From assembly GCA_964487845.1 (NCBI GenBank), contig CAZASK010000003.1, forward strand, positions 39,229 to 103,228: 64,000 nt of DNA. The letters run 5' to 3'. Of this stretch, positions 1 through 8,724 are shown piece by piece. How positions within the stretch are numbered: position 1 is the stretch's first letter; the number at the start of each line of letters is the position of its first letter. The notes beneath the pieces were generated by a model. It had not been told where the DNA came from. It was given only the letters and a program-made list of their open reading frames with translations, and ran no database searches. The stretch comes from CAZASK01 sp964487845. Its GTDB lineage: Bacteria; Chlamydiota; Chlamydiia; Chlamydiales; FEN-1388. The position numbers were made by a program, and so were the translations under genes.

Positions 1-1
1 C

Positions 2-1933
2 CTTTATAGAGAAGGTGGCGACATTGCTCAAGAGCCTCAGTTGGCAACGCGAGTATTCCTCGTCAAATATGCTGATATTGCACGAGCTGGCAGCATTATT
101 AAAACAATGACATCTCCTGATGCTATTGTCGAGGTCATTGAAGAGACAAAGCGCGTTGTTGTAACGGATTTTGCAACAAACATAAAGAAAATTGCGGAGC
201 TGATTGCAAGTTTTGACTCGCCTAGTAGTGGCATCGAAATTGGTCAATATGTCATTCAAAACAGCACTCCAGCATCTATCATTTCAATTGCAGAACAGAT
301 TATGGAGCCTATTGTTGGGACTCAGCCATTCAATCTTGTTCCACATATTGCCTCTAATAGCGTCTTCATTATTTCGACTCCTTTCTTTGTTGAAAAAGCG
401 CTCAGTGTCATACAGTCAATTGATACAAACGAAAGTGTATCTCGCGTGTTTGCATTTGACGGCTTAAAATTTGATTCTAAGCAAGCTCAAAAAACAGCAG
501 AAGACCTGAAGAGAAAGCAGCTTTTGGAAGACACAAAAGCAGGATTTACAGACGAGGAAATCAATCAATTAACAGATGATGACGTCAAAAAAATCTTATC
601 AGAAAAGGGCTATACACTCGACCAAGTGCTTAAAATGAATGAAGAGCACATCAGGCGAGTTCTTCGTGAAGCTCCTGGTGAACAGGCACAAGCAATTCGC
701 ACAGAGCTACGAAAAAAGAAACTATTTGAGAGTAATCTTCCGATTGGACGTGTTGAATCAACCAAGTTTTTGATTCATAAATTGCAGTATCGTAAGAGTA
801 TGGAAGTCGCTAAGGCACTGCGTGCGATAGCAGCCAGCTTAAGTAATGGCCTCGGGCTAAAAGAACAAAATAGCCCTCAGTCGGAGCTTGTTGTCACGCT
901 CAATAGCGTATCCACCATCGAAGAAAATAATTCCCTTGTCTTTAGTGGTACATCATCCACACTTTCAAAAGTAAAAGATCTTATCGGCCAGGTAGATATT
1001 CCTGTACGCCAGGTGTTTATTGAAGTACTTGTCCTAGACACTACTATCAAAAACTCGCTTAACTTCGGTATTGAATGGGGCGGAAAATTCCAGAGACATA
1101 ATGTTGCTGGTGAACTAGGCTTAACTACTACGAATAGCGTACTTCGCACAGCATTGAATGGTGTCACAGGCCCGACAACACCAACGTCGATGAATCCTAT
1201 GCCCCTTTCGAATGGCTTTTCTGCAGGATCTATAGGCCGAAAAATCAAATTTAATGGAACGGGATTTATCTCTATTGGCGCTTTGATCAACGCTCTGCGC
1301 TCTGATACCGATACGAATGTCATCATGAACCCACGCATTACGACTGAACATAATGTGCCAGCCGAGATCTTCGTTGGAGAAAAAATAGGAATCAAAGGGC
1401 AATCGATTTCCAATAACAATGCCGATATCATTACGACCAACTTCGAGACCAGAGATACAGGTATAACGCTCAGAGTTACCCCTCTTATCAGCGCTCACCA
1501 AACAGTGACTCTCATTATTGATCAGCGGATTAGTAGTGCATCCGAGGATCAAGTGCAAGCACAAGGAGGCCAGAACGCCCCGCCTGCAACGATAACAGAG
1601 ACACGAACATCTACACGAGTTCACCTACCATCTGGTTACTTTATCGTAATGAGCGGTATGATTCGTGAACAAAGAAAGGTTACAAAAGATCAGATCCCAT
1701 GTCTTGGCGCTCTGCCACTTATTGGAAATCTATTTTCTAACAATGGGAACGTCAACGATACACGAAATCTGATGCTTTTTATCAGACCACATATCATTGA
1801 TACCGATCTTGATATCGAAGAGATCACACGCAAACAGCAAAAGATCTTTGAAGATAAGAGTCGTCCTTCAAGAACCTCTCGCACTGTGATGGATGATGTG
1901 CGCGATATCACAAACTTCTATCGCGATGAGTAG
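2..1933 (+). CDS. gspD: Type II secretion secretin GspD-like (5' partial)
   Basis: Outer-membrane secretin, the ring-forming exit channel of a type II secretion system. The reading frame is open to the first bases of the window, so the gene is cut by the window edge and about 643 C-terminal residues are visible. Short repeated N-domains with motifs such as VFLVKYADIA are followed by a lysine/glutamate-rich insertion around bases 500-740. The C-terminal secretin domain contains VFIEVLVLDT, then the typical closing block with SGYFIVMSGMI and LPLIGNLF near 1640-1800. Chlamydiae carry one such gene (CT572 in C. trachomatis), there followed by gspE; here a TPR-like exported protein follows instead and overlaps the stop by 8 bases. 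A type III secretin is the alternative, but the N-domain arrangement fits GspD better. Confidence 0.85.
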   Translation, partial: LYREGGDIAQEPQLATRVFLVKYADIARAGSIIKTMTSPDAIVEVIEETKRVVVTDFATNIKKIAELIASFDSPSSGIEIGQYVIQNSTPASIISIAEQIMEPIVGTQPFNLVPHIASNSVFIISTPFFVEKALSVIQSIDTNESVSRVFAFDGLKFDSKQAQKTAEDLKRKQLLEDTKAGFTDEEINQLTDDDVKKILSEKGYTLDQVLKMNEEHIRRVLREAPGEQAQAIRTELRKKKLFESNLPIGRVESTKFLIHKLQYRKSMEVAKALRAIAASLSNGLGLKEQNSPQSELVVTLNSVSTIEENNSLVFSGTSSTLSKVKDLIGQVDIPVRQVFIEVLVLDTTIKNSLNFGIEWGGKFQRHNVAGELGLTTTNSVLRTALNGVTGPTTPTSMNPMPLSNGFSAGSIGRKIKFNGTGFISIGALINALRSDTDTNVIMNPRITTEHNVPAEIFVGEKIGIKGQSISNNNADIITTNFETRDTGITLRVTPLISAHQTVTLIIDQRISSASEDQVQAQGGQNAPPATITETRTSTRVHLPSGYFIVMSGMIREQRKVTKDQIPCLGALPLIGNLFSNNGNVNDTRNLMLFIRPHIIDTDLDIEEITRKQQKIFEDKSRPSRTSRTVMDDVRDITNFYRDE

Positions 1934-2855
1934 TACTGTTCGAATCAAGTATTTGGTCATGTGCCTGATCGGCTTTTTGATTCAGGCTCCCTCTCAGGCA
2001 GCATTGATCGACAAGATCAGCTGCCCTATTACACCACGATTCATTGAAAGCCTCCCCACAGCTTGGACTTCTCGAGCTCTGCATGATGATGCTGACAAAG
2101 AGCTATTTTTTGGCACCTGCTTTGCCAAAGAACTTGATCTCTATAGAGCCATCACCGCTTTCAAACGATCCCGTTATCTGGCAGCAGGCACAGGAAGGCA
2201 TCTCACCAAACTGCATGCAGAGTTTTCTCTTGCTCTTGCCTACTATTTAGCACAACGCTATCAACAGAGCATCTCGTTATTTGAAGAAAGCTCATTGGAT
2301 CAGCTGACACCTGAAAGTCCCTATTATAAAGCTCTTTTACTCATTTTGTTTGATAGCTACCTCCATCGACAGGAATATACCAAGGCACACAATGTCCTTG
2401 CTCTCGCTCAAACTGTATCGCCCCCTATTGGCCTTGCGCTCGAACAGTACCAGCATATTGTCTTGAATCAATGCACAGATCAATCAAAAAGCTCTATTGA
2501 AACAAAATTGTATGCTGACTACGAGAAAATAAAAAAATCCCCTTTTCAAGCAGGCTTATTCAATGCCGTGATCCCTGGCGCTGGCTATCTGTATGTAGGT
2601 CAGCTGCAGTCAGGGATCACCTCATTTCTCTTAAATGCTCTTTTTATCACAGCGAGTCGCACCTTCTTTACAAAAGGGCATACAGCAGCCGGTATCATCA
2701 CTGCGGGCTTTGAGGCAGGCTGGTACTTTGGCGGCATACGAGGATCATACCTTGCCGCGAAAGAATATAATGAATATCACTATATAAAAAGTGCGAAGGA
2801 AACACTCAGTGAAAATAGACTTTTTCCAGTCCTTCTTCTTGATATTGGTTTTTAG
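1926..2855 (+). CDS. Exported TPR-like protein with C-terminal membrane segments
   Basis: Function unknown. The ATG at 1926 lies inside the end of the upstream secretin gene (8-base overlap), implying translational coupling. It gives 309 residues starting with a clear signal peptide (hydrophobic LVMCLIGFLIQA followed by PSQA). The middle (about residues 60-190) reads as helical repeats resembling TPRs (AITAFKRSRYLA, SISLFEESSLD). The C-terminal third has glycine-rich hydrophobic segments including VIPGAGYLYVGQLQSG, a motif seen in small bacterial membrane proteins with an 'IPGAGYxYxG' core. Coupling to gspD suggests a role in envelope biogenesis or secretion, but that is inference. An in-frame start 33 bases upstream exists but would place the signal peptide inside the protein. 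Confidence 0.7.
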   Translation: MSSTVRIKYLVMCLIGFLIQAPSQAALIDKISCPITPRFIESLPTAWTSRALHDDADKELFFGTCFAKELDLYRAITAFKRSRYLAAGTGRHLTKLHAEFSLALAYYLAQRYQQSISLFEESSLDQLTPESPYYKALLLILFDSYLHRQEYTKAHNVLALAQTVSPPIGLALEQYQHIVLNQCTDQSKSSIETKLYADYEKIKKSPFQAGLFNAVIPGAGYLYVGQLQSGITSFLLNALFITASRTFFTKGHTAAGIITAGFEAGWYFGGIRGSYLAAKEYNEYHYIKSAKETLSENRLFPVLLLDIGF

Positions 2856-3189
2856 CGCCTCAGCCCTTGTTGCAGAAGATCCATGGGGTATGGACAGCGA
2901 ACTTGCTTTTTCTAGCGTACCAGTGCAGGCAAAGAACTCATCATGGATAGCAGGCGCTGATGCAGTGATTCTCTTTCATCAGCAGGTGATCTCACCAGCT
3001 GATGGCCCTCGTAGCCACTTTATCCCAAGTAGTTCAACGTATGCTTTGCAAGCAATCCGCCGCTACGGCTTCTTTACTGGATTTTGCATGGGCTGCGATC
3101 GTCTTCTCAGAGAAAACAGCGATCCTTGGATTTATCCCCATATCACGACTCGCGATGGCGATATATTGAAGTGGAACCCAGTCCCATGA
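2809..3189 (+). CDS. Secreted YidD-like protein
   Basis: A 126-residue protein related to YidD, the membrane protein insertion efficiency factor. The GTG at 2809 is preferred because AAGGA sits 8 bases upstream and because it gives a clean signal peptide (SFFLILVFSASALVA, then EDPWG). The YidD core is visible as VISPADGPRSHFIPSS followed by TYALQAIRRYGF. Canonical YidD has a conserved cysteine in the 'YPTCSxYA' block; here it is serine. Canonical YidD also lacks a cleavable signal peptide, so this is a divergent exported relative, not the usual helper of YidC. It overlaps the preceding gene by 47 bases, making a three-gene unit with gspD. Confidence 0.7.
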   Translation: MKIDFFQSFFLILVFSASALVAEDPWGMDSELAFSSVPVQAKNSSWIAGADAVILFHQQVISPADGPRSHFIPSSSTYALQAIRRYGFFTGFCMGCDRLLRENSDPWIYPHITTRDGDILKWNPVP

Positions 3190-3255
3190 TTTTTAACTAT
3201 CTTTATTAAAAATTTACATTTATATACTACAATTTTTCTACTAAAAGGAGTTTTT

Positions 3256-3726
3256 ATGAAAAATAGAATTATTTTATCTATATTGACTGCTATTTCTTTA
3301 ACGAGTTGTGCACGTAATATCTCTTCAAACGTCTATTCTGCAAACCATGTAGGCGAAGCGTCAAAAACATATGCTGGTACGATCATCAGCGCGCGCGCGA
3401 TCACGGTGGAAGAACATGAGCGTCTTGAAGAAAACTCGCTTGGTATTGCAGCGGGCGGTATTGGTGGAGCTCTTGTAGGCTCTCAGATCGGCAAGGGTAA
3501 AGGGAATGCATTAGCAACTATTGGTGGCGCTCTTGCAGGTGCTACTGCTGGTGCTTTCGCTGAAAAAGCCTTAAAAACACAAAACGGCGTAGAATATGTA
3601 GTAGCTCTCGACAACGGCGACTCTATGAGCGTTGTTCAAGCTCCAGAACCAGCTTTTGCTGAAGGCCAGCGCGTATTTGTGATCGTCAGCCATAGTGGCA
3701 GATCACGTGTCGTTGCAGGTCGATAA
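3256..3726 (+). CDS. SlyB/17-kDa-antigen-like glycine-zipper outer-membrane lipoprotein
   Basis: A 156-residue lipoprotein. The N-terminus has a lipoprotein signal with lipobox LTSC (Cys18). Residues about 65-105 form a glycine zipper (GIAAGGIGGALVGSQIG and IGGALAGATAGAF) typical of the Rickettsia 17-kDa antigen/SlyB/Pcp family. The C-terminal part (about 110-156) is a small beta domain with GVEYVVALDNG and ending in SRVVAGR. These proteins sit in the inner leaflet of the outer membrane. A strong ribosome binding site (AAGGAG) precedes the ATG, and a TATACT hexamer lies at 3223-3228. The gene is separate from the upstream unit by 66 AT-rich bases and converges on the SulP gene with only three bases between stops. 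Confidence 0.85.
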   Translation: MKNRIILSILTAISLTSCARNISSNVYSANHVGEASKTYAGTIISARAITVEEHERLEENSLGIAAGGIGGALVGSQIGKGKGNALATIGGALAGATAGAFAEKALKTQNGVEYVVALDNGDSMSVVQAPEPAFAEGQRVFVIVSHSGRSRVVAGR

Positions 3727-3729
3727 AGA

Positions 3730-5583
3730 TCAAAAAACTGGATGCACCACCTCTTCTACTGGGACTGGTGGTGCTTCAGCAAGAAGTGTCTTCGCCCTCT
3801 CAAGCGCTTTCTCGATGGCAACACGAGGGCGCGCTTCATCATAAATCAATAAATTATCTTTTCCCAGGTACTCGACAAGGCGCGCTTTTTCAAGCACAAG
3901 CCACACCTTATAGGGAATACTTGAAACGATCAAATAGCGAGAGCCTTTTCGCAAATATTCATACAGCTGGCGCAGTGCGAGACACGCCGTCGCATCAAGA
4001 TCGCGCACATGTTTGAGCCGCAAAATAAACACTTTCGTGGCTGTATCATCTTCAGCTATAGCCTTCAATGCAGACTGAAAGAGGTCTACTGCTCCAAAAA
4101 ATAACTCGCCCTCTACATTGATGATGCGCACCTTCTTTTTTAGCCTCCGCTCTGCTTCTGAGGTAGGCCTAAGCTCTTCTGCATCATCGTCATAGCTATA
4201 TTCAACGACTTCGGGACTTGCGGCCTTACGCAGATAGAGTGCAATCGATACGACGACGCCGATATAAAAGGCAATATGGAGGCTAAAAAATATACAGGCT
4301 AAAAATGTCGTCACCAAAACAGAGGCGTCAGAATGCGTTGCACGAAGACAGAGCCTCAACTGCTTCATATCTACCATACGAAGAGCTGTTACTAAAATTT
4401 GAGCAGCAAGAGCAGTTACTGGAATATAGCTAATGCCTCCTTGAAAAAAAAAGACGATCGCCGCCACAAAGAGAGATGAAAACAGAGCAGCAAAGCGAGT
4501 CTTTGCTCCACTGTCGTAGTTCAGATAGGTTCGTGAAATGCTGCTCGAGCAAGGCAGCGCTCCAAAAAACGACACCAGCATATTAGATGCCCCAAGGCCA
4601 CATATCTCCTGGTTAGCATGGACTCTTTGCCCACTTGACGCGGCTATCGTTTTTGAAAGAGAAATCGTCTCGAGCATCCCAAATAACGCGATAGCAAAAG
4701 CTGATGGCAAAAACATATTCAAAAGGCCGATGTCGATAGCTGGCAGTCTGAGACTTGGCCATGCAGCTTCGATACCCCCAGAAGACCCTACCGTCTGCAA
4801 TTTTACACCGTGCGCGTCTGTTATAGAATGTACGTCAAGGCTATATATAATGGCCGTTACTATCAAGATCATGAGTAGAGAAGTCGGAATTTTGAGATTC
4901 ATCTTTTGTACTGTTACATAGATGGTGATACTCATAATCCCCACGAGTGCCGTAGGAAGATGCATATGATTGATATGTGAAATGAGATAGACCATTGTTT
5001 CATACAAAGACCCCGACTCCATGGGTAGAGCGATGCCTAAAAATGGAAAGAGCTGATCGAGAGTGAGGGCAAAGGCGGCTCCAGCAATATATCCTACGAC
5101 TACCGACTGACTGACAAATTGGATGATACCCCCAAGCTTCAGCCTCGCTGCCATAAGCTGGAATAGCCCTACAAAAAATACAAGCGAGGCGATAATAGGC
5201 AACACCACCTCAACATGATGGCTTGGGTTAAGGTTGGGATGGTAGCGCGCCATGATACTTGCCAAAGCTCCTTGCACGAGCAAGACGCTGGCGTTATTTG
5301 GCCCCATGATAAGGTGGCGCGAAGAGCCTAGAAGAGCTGCGAGCGCTGTACCAAACATAATCGTCGCAAGACCACAAAATGCAGGAAGCCCGACTACTAT
5401 CGAATAGGCAAGTGCTTGAGGGATAGAAAGCAGTGATACAGAGAGCCCTGCCCACATATCATGCAGCAGTGTTTTCGTAGAGTAGCCTCGTAGATCTTTT
5501 TTCAGTGGCTCTAGAGTAAGTTCTTCATATTGTGCGTGCGATACCATATCATCGATCTTCTTTTTTGATGTCTTCGGCAGCAT
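3730..5583 (-). CDS. SulP-family anion transporter with STAS domain
   Basis: A 617-residue inner-membrane anion transporter (SLC26/SulP family: sulfate, bicarbonate or dicarboxylate exchange). The N-terminal two thirds (about residues 40-450) carry many hydrophobic segments, including the family signature region IPQALAYSIVVGLPAF and the 'SRTYLNYDSGAKTRFA' stretch. The C-terminal 130 residues form a cytoplasmic STAS domain (VEGELFFGAVD, LRLKHVRDLDATA). The length is usual for the family. The substrate cannot be told from sequence. It stands alone on the minus strand between the lipoprotein gene and the palindromic element upstream of der. Confidence 0.88.
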   Translation of the reverse strand: MLPKTSKKKIDDMVSHAQYEELTLEPLKKDLRGYSTKTLLHDMWAGLSVSLLSIPQALAYSIVVGLPAFCGLATIMFGTALAALLGSSRHLIMGPNNASVLLVQGALASIMARYHPNLNPSHHVEVVLPIIASLVFFVGLFQLMAARLKLGGIIQFVSQSVVVGYIAGAAFALTLDQLFPFLGIALPMESGSLYETMVYLISHINHMHLPTALVGIMSITIYVTVQKMNLKIPTSLLMILIVTAIIYSLDVHSITDAHGVKLQTVGSSGGIEAAWPSLRLPAIDIGLLNMFLPSAFAIALFGMLETISLSKTIAASSGQRVHANQEICGLGASNMLVSFFGALPCSSSISRTYLNYDSGAKTRFAALFSSLFVAAIVFFFQGGISYIPVTALAAQILVTALRMVDMKQLRLCLRATHSDASVLVTTFLACIFFSLHIAFYIGVVVSIALYLRKAASPEVVEYSYDDDAEELRPTSEAERRLKKKVRIINVEGELFFGAVDLFQSALKAIAEDDTATKVFILRLKHVRDLDATACLALRQLYEYLRKGSRYLIVSSIPYKVWLVLEKARLVEYLGKDNLLIYDEARPRVAIEKALERAKTLLAEAPPVPVEEVVHPVF

Positions 5584-5670
5584 TGTACAAAGTTGACAAA
5601 AAGGATAGTATTTATTTTTACGCCTCTTTCAGATATACTGTTTCCCCTAGAGTCAAAAAGGCTCTTGTTT

Positions 5671-5833
5671 AACTCACCTTATGCACTTGTGATGCCAGGA
5701 GGCTTGGATTATTTTGAGTATGAGCGGTTTAAGAAAGCTTGAGGCATATCCGAAGGATATGACGAGCATTTCGAAAACCGCTCATACTCAAAAGAAACAA
5801 GCCTACGGCATCAAAAAGTGCGTAAGGCGAGTT
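5671..5833. repeat. 163-bp imperfect palindrome (MITE-like element)
   Basis: The whole stretch folds on itself. The outer ends are 17-bp inverted repeats, AACTCACCTTATGCACT at 5671-5687 and the complement of AACTCGCCTTACGCACT at 5817-5833, with two mismatches. Inner arms share TTTTGAGTATGAGCGGTTT (about 5713-5731 against 5773-5791), and the tip is CATATCC-GAA-GGATATG at 5745-5761. Related sequence recurs at about 61781-61877 and the end motif alone at 63759-63773. No protein is credibly encoded. Size, terminal inverted repeats and recurrence suggest a miniature inverted-repeat element or a structural intergenic repeat. It ends 28 bases before the der start codon, so it forms the upstream region of that gene. 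Confidence 0.75.
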
Positions 5834-5861
5834 GTTTTTAAGGTATTGGAGCACACCCAAA

Positions 5862-7265
5862 ATGTCACACATGAAAAAGGTAGCTATTGTAGGCCGCCCA
5901 AACGTCGGAAAATCTTCTCTTTTCAACCAGGTAATCAAGAAAAAAGTTGCCATTGTAGATGAAAGAGAGGGCGTCACAAGAGATCGTCTCTATAGACAGG
6001 CAGATCTCTTCGGCTATCCTTTTGAAGTGATAGATACAGGCGGTATCGACGGCAAATCAAAGGCGGATTTCAATACAGAGATCAGACGCCAAGCTGAAAT
6101 TGCCATCGAAGAGGCAGATAGCATCATCTTTGTAGTAGACGGGCAATTAGGACCTCATGATTTAGACCGTGAAATTGCAAAGATTTTGCATAAGACAGAT
6201 AAGCCTGTAACTGTAGCTATTAACAAAATCGATAATCCAAGGACGCAGACCCAGCAGTATCTTTTTTCTTCGCTTGGATTTGAATCGATGGTTTCTGTCT
6301 CTTCAACACATGGCTATAATATTGCAGAATTACTCGAGACAGCGCTTGCTTCTTTCAACAAAAAAGAAAAAATCACTACACGCTCTACAAATCCATGCAT
6401 TGCCATCTGTGGACGCCCTAATGTGGGCAAGTCTTCACTCTTAAATGCTTTTATTGACGAAGAGCGCTCTATTGTCAGCCCTATTGCTGGCACTACACGG
6501 GACGCCATCGACACTGATATCGTGATAGGCGATCGCCACTATACACTCATCGACACCGCGGGGATTCGCAGACGTCACAAGGAAAAAGAGAGTGTTGAGA
6601 AATTTTCCGCGCTCCGCACGCAGCACGCCATTGAGCGCTCCGACATATGCCTCGTCGTCCTCGATGCACAAAGCGGCATCACGCAGGAAGAGAAAAAGAT
6701 CATCAGGATGATCGAAGATGAGAAAAAAGGATGCGTGCTCTTATTCAACAAGTGGGACCTTGTAAAAGGATTTCGTATGGAGCATTGCCTGAAGGGAATC
6801 GAATTAGAAATTCCCTTTGTCGCCCACTGCCCTAAAATATTTATTTCTGCTCTTACAAAGCGAAATGTAGACAAAATTTTCCCTGTCGTAGAAGAGGTTC
6901 TCGCTCACTTTGCTACGCGCATTTCAACAGGCAAGCTGAATAAAATGTTGATGGCTGCTATGCAAAAATATCATCCTCCAGCTATCCAGGGCAAGCGCCT
7001 TCGGGTCTACTATATGGCTCAGGTGGGAACAAAGCCTCCCCATTTTGTCTTGTTTGTCAACAATGCCAATTTGATGACAGCCTCCTATAAGCGCTATCTT
7101 ATGAATGAGATTCGCGAGCACTTTTCTTTTTCTGGAGTCCCGATGATCCTCGACATGCGCTCCAAAGATGCAAGCTTTGCAGCCAAGCGTGGTCTCAGCG
7201 CCACACACCGCCATCAAGACCGCGACCTCAGCCACATCGAGCAAGTTGCTGAAGAAGAAGCATGA
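5862..7265 (+). CDS. der: Ribosome-assembly GTPase Der (EngA)
   Basis: Der has two tandem GTPase domains and a KH-like C-terminal domain and acts in maturation of the 50S ribosomal subunit. Both P-loops are visible (GRPNVGKSSLFN near residue 10 and GRPNVGKSSLLN near 185), as are the G3 motifs DTGG and DTAG and the G4 motifs NKID and NKWD. The C-terminal domain includes LRVYYMAQVGTKPPHF. With ATG at 5862 the product has 467 residues, normal for the family; ATG at 5871 is an equally possible start. No clear promoter is visible downstream of the palindromic repeat, so expression must start within or before that element. This is the CT703 orthologue. Confidence 0.95.
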   Translation: MSHMKKVAIVGRPNVGKSSLFNQVIKKKVAIVDEREGVTRDRLYRQADLFGYPFEVIDTGGIDGKSKADFNTEIRRQAEIAIEEADSIIFVVDGQLGPHDLDREIAKILHKTDKPVTVAINKIDNPRTQTQQYLFSSLGFESMVSVSSTHGYNIAELLETALASFNKKEKITTRSTNPCIAICGRPNVGKSSLLNAFIDEERSIVSPIAGTTRDAIDTDIVIGDRHYTLIDTAGIRRRHKEKESVEKFSALRTQHAIERSDICLVVLDAQSGITQEEKKIIRMIEDEKKGCVLLFNKWDLVKGFRMEHCLKGIELEIPFVAHCPKIFISALTKRNVDKIFPVVEEVLAHFATRISTGKLNKMLMAAMQKYHPPAIQGKRLRVYYMAQVGTKPPHFVLFVNNANLMTASYKRYLMNEIREHFSFSGVPMILDMRSKDASFAAKRGLSATHRHQDRDLSHIEQVAEEEA

Positions 7266-7358
7266 GACTGCCATCTCCCTAAAGAAGAAATTGATTTGTT
7301 GAAAAAAAATTTTAATATATCATGAGGCTTAGTATAAAATAAAAAGTTTGTGGCATGC

Positions 7359-8546
7359 ATGCCTCATTTCAACTATTCTCTTGATAAAACAGACTATTCA
7401 TGGAAAAATTGTTTGCTCTGGGGGAATTTTGCAGGCCACTGCAAAAAAGCGCGTGAAGGAAGCTTAGGAAACAGACTCATCCACGCCCTTATAGCAGCAA
7501 TCGAATTTCTCCCCATCATCGGTCAAATTTCTTCTATTTGCGAAAAAGTGATTGTAGAAAAATTTTCTTCACAAGCTCAGAGTTTGCGTGATAAAAACAT
7601 AACGACTTCTCCCAAAAAAATACCGAAATCAATCCCCACTCCTGTAGGCGGTAACAGAAAAAAACCTAGGGAGAGCTATGAAACTTTTAAAGAGCGAGTA
7701 TCTCGTCCTGAATATATACAAACTCAAAAAGCACACAAAACGTACAAAAGATCCAAACTTCAGCCACTCGAAAATACACAAAAGAACATGCCTATTCCTT
7801 TGCCCTCCAAGGCAACTTTTTATGGATATAATGCTGAGGGAGTCCACGACGTCGGCTGGGGGTGTGCCTGGAGAGCAATACAGACTTGCCTGAGCACATA
7901 TCAAACACCTCCTTCTTTTGAAGAACTCTTTCACCTCTTCGGCCCTCGTGAAAATCTCAAGCAGATCTACGAAAATAAATTCCCTCAAAAAACACTCCCA
8001 GAGGACAAGATATTTGCTCCATATGATTTGTCTAGTGGGTGGGCTGAGCCATTTATCGCACAGATGGTCATGCATTTTTATGATATCCCATCTGCCCTAG
8101 TGACCATAAATGGCGTCCCAGGTGGCTGCCACGCCCCTCATGAAGTTTTCGAGAATAAACCCCTCAATTTTTCTTCTTTTCAGGATCGCCTTATAAAACA
8201 TTTTAGCACACCGGATGCTGCACCTGTAATAATTGATGATGCGCTCTATACTTCTGCCATTATTGGCGTAACCAAAGATGGTGAAAACACCATTTTAGCA
8301 ATAGCAGATCCTCATATAAAAGAGGGTGTGAACACGACAAATAACCCAGAAAAATCACCTGTGGGCCTCTATACGGTTACTCTCGATAAAGCAGGCAAGC
8401 AAATACGTTGCTCACTTGACCATGAAGACAAACATCAAGTTGAAGTAGAGAAGAACTGCATGTTCAGCTCGTCTAGCTACAGAGGACTTCATTTTGATAC
8501 AAAGAAATGGATGATATTATTCCCTTTACCGCAACAAAACCGGTAA
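7359..8546 (+). CDS. Peptidase C78 (UFM1-specific protease, UfSP)-like protein, candidate effector
   Basis: A 395-residue protein whose C-terminal half (about residues 155-395) resembles the eukaryotic UFM1-specific cysteine proteases. It has GWGCAWRAIQTC with the presumed nucleophile Cys169, preceded by a candidate oxyanion Tyr in FYGYN. The Asp-Pro-His catalytic motif is in IADPHIKEG (Asp317, His319), and the stretch before it (HFSTPDAAPVIIDD, SAIIGVTKDG) parallels UfSP2. ATG4 proteases share GWGC and DPH, but the residues after the cysteine fit UfSP better. The N-terminal region has a hydrophobic patch (IHALIAAIEFLPIIGQIS) and a basic low-complexity linker. In an intracellular bacterium this suggests a host-directed protease removing UFM1 or a similar modifier. 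The start is uncertain; a GTG lies 9 bases upstream. No secretion signal is recognisable. Confidence 0.75.
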   Translation: MPHFNYSLDKTDYSWKNCLLWGNFAGHCKKAREGSLGNRLIHALIAAIEFLPIIGQISSICEKVIVEKFSSQAQSLRDKNITTSPKKIPKSIPTPVGGNRKKPRESYETFKERVSRPEYIQTQKAHKTYKRSKLQPLENTQKNMPIPLPSKATFYGYNAEGVHDVGWGCAWRAIQTCLSTYQTPPSFEELFHLFGPRENLKQIYENKFPQKTLPEDKIFAPYDLSSGWAEPFIAQMVMHFYDIPSALVTINGVPGGCHAPHEVFENKPLNFSSFQDRLIKHFSTPDAAPVIIDDALYTSAIIGVTKDGENTILAIADPHIKEGVNTTNNPEKSPVGLYTVTLDKAGKQIRCSLDHEDKHQVEVEKNCMFSSSSYRGLHFDTKKWMILFPLPQQNR

Positions 8547-8724
8547 CAGGGTCACTTATTTTCCTTTTTGAAAGACGTCACATTCATACTGACATCGCTA
8601 CCCGATTACGATGTTACTTTGATTAGTGATTGCCTAATTGTCCGCCCAGTCAGATTATTTCTGAAAATTTTGATAGCTATTTTGATATAACTATGAGTAT
8701 GGTGGTCTCTTTTACTGGAGACAC
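8547..8724. other. Intergenic spacer with candidate promoter for toxin gene
   Basis: 178 AT-rich bases without a gene. The only signal is TTTTGATATAAC near 8681-8691, an extended -10-like element (TGA before TATAAC) similar to the TTTTGATATAAT upstream of the 1292-residue protein gene at 35366. GGAG lies about 6 bases before the ATG at 8725. Confidence 0.3.

Noticed and set aside
41..1933. Gene start at the TTG at 41 for the secretin
   Set aside because: The frame is open to the window edge and the visible part begins inside a secretin N-domain, so the true start lies outside the window.
5714..5977. Small reading frames on both strands over the palindrome and der start
   Set aside because: They arise from the palindromic repeat and the antisense of der; no ribosome binding site or protein-like composition.
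7851..8319. ATG4-type protease for the GWGC...DPH protein
   Set aside because: ATG4 shares both motifs, but the residues after the cysteine (AWRAIQT) and the region before DPH resemble UfSP more; not fully excluded.
8592..8614. Hairpin ACATCG/CGATGT as terminator after the C78-like gene
   Set aside because: Only a 6-bp stem with an 11-base loop and no T run.
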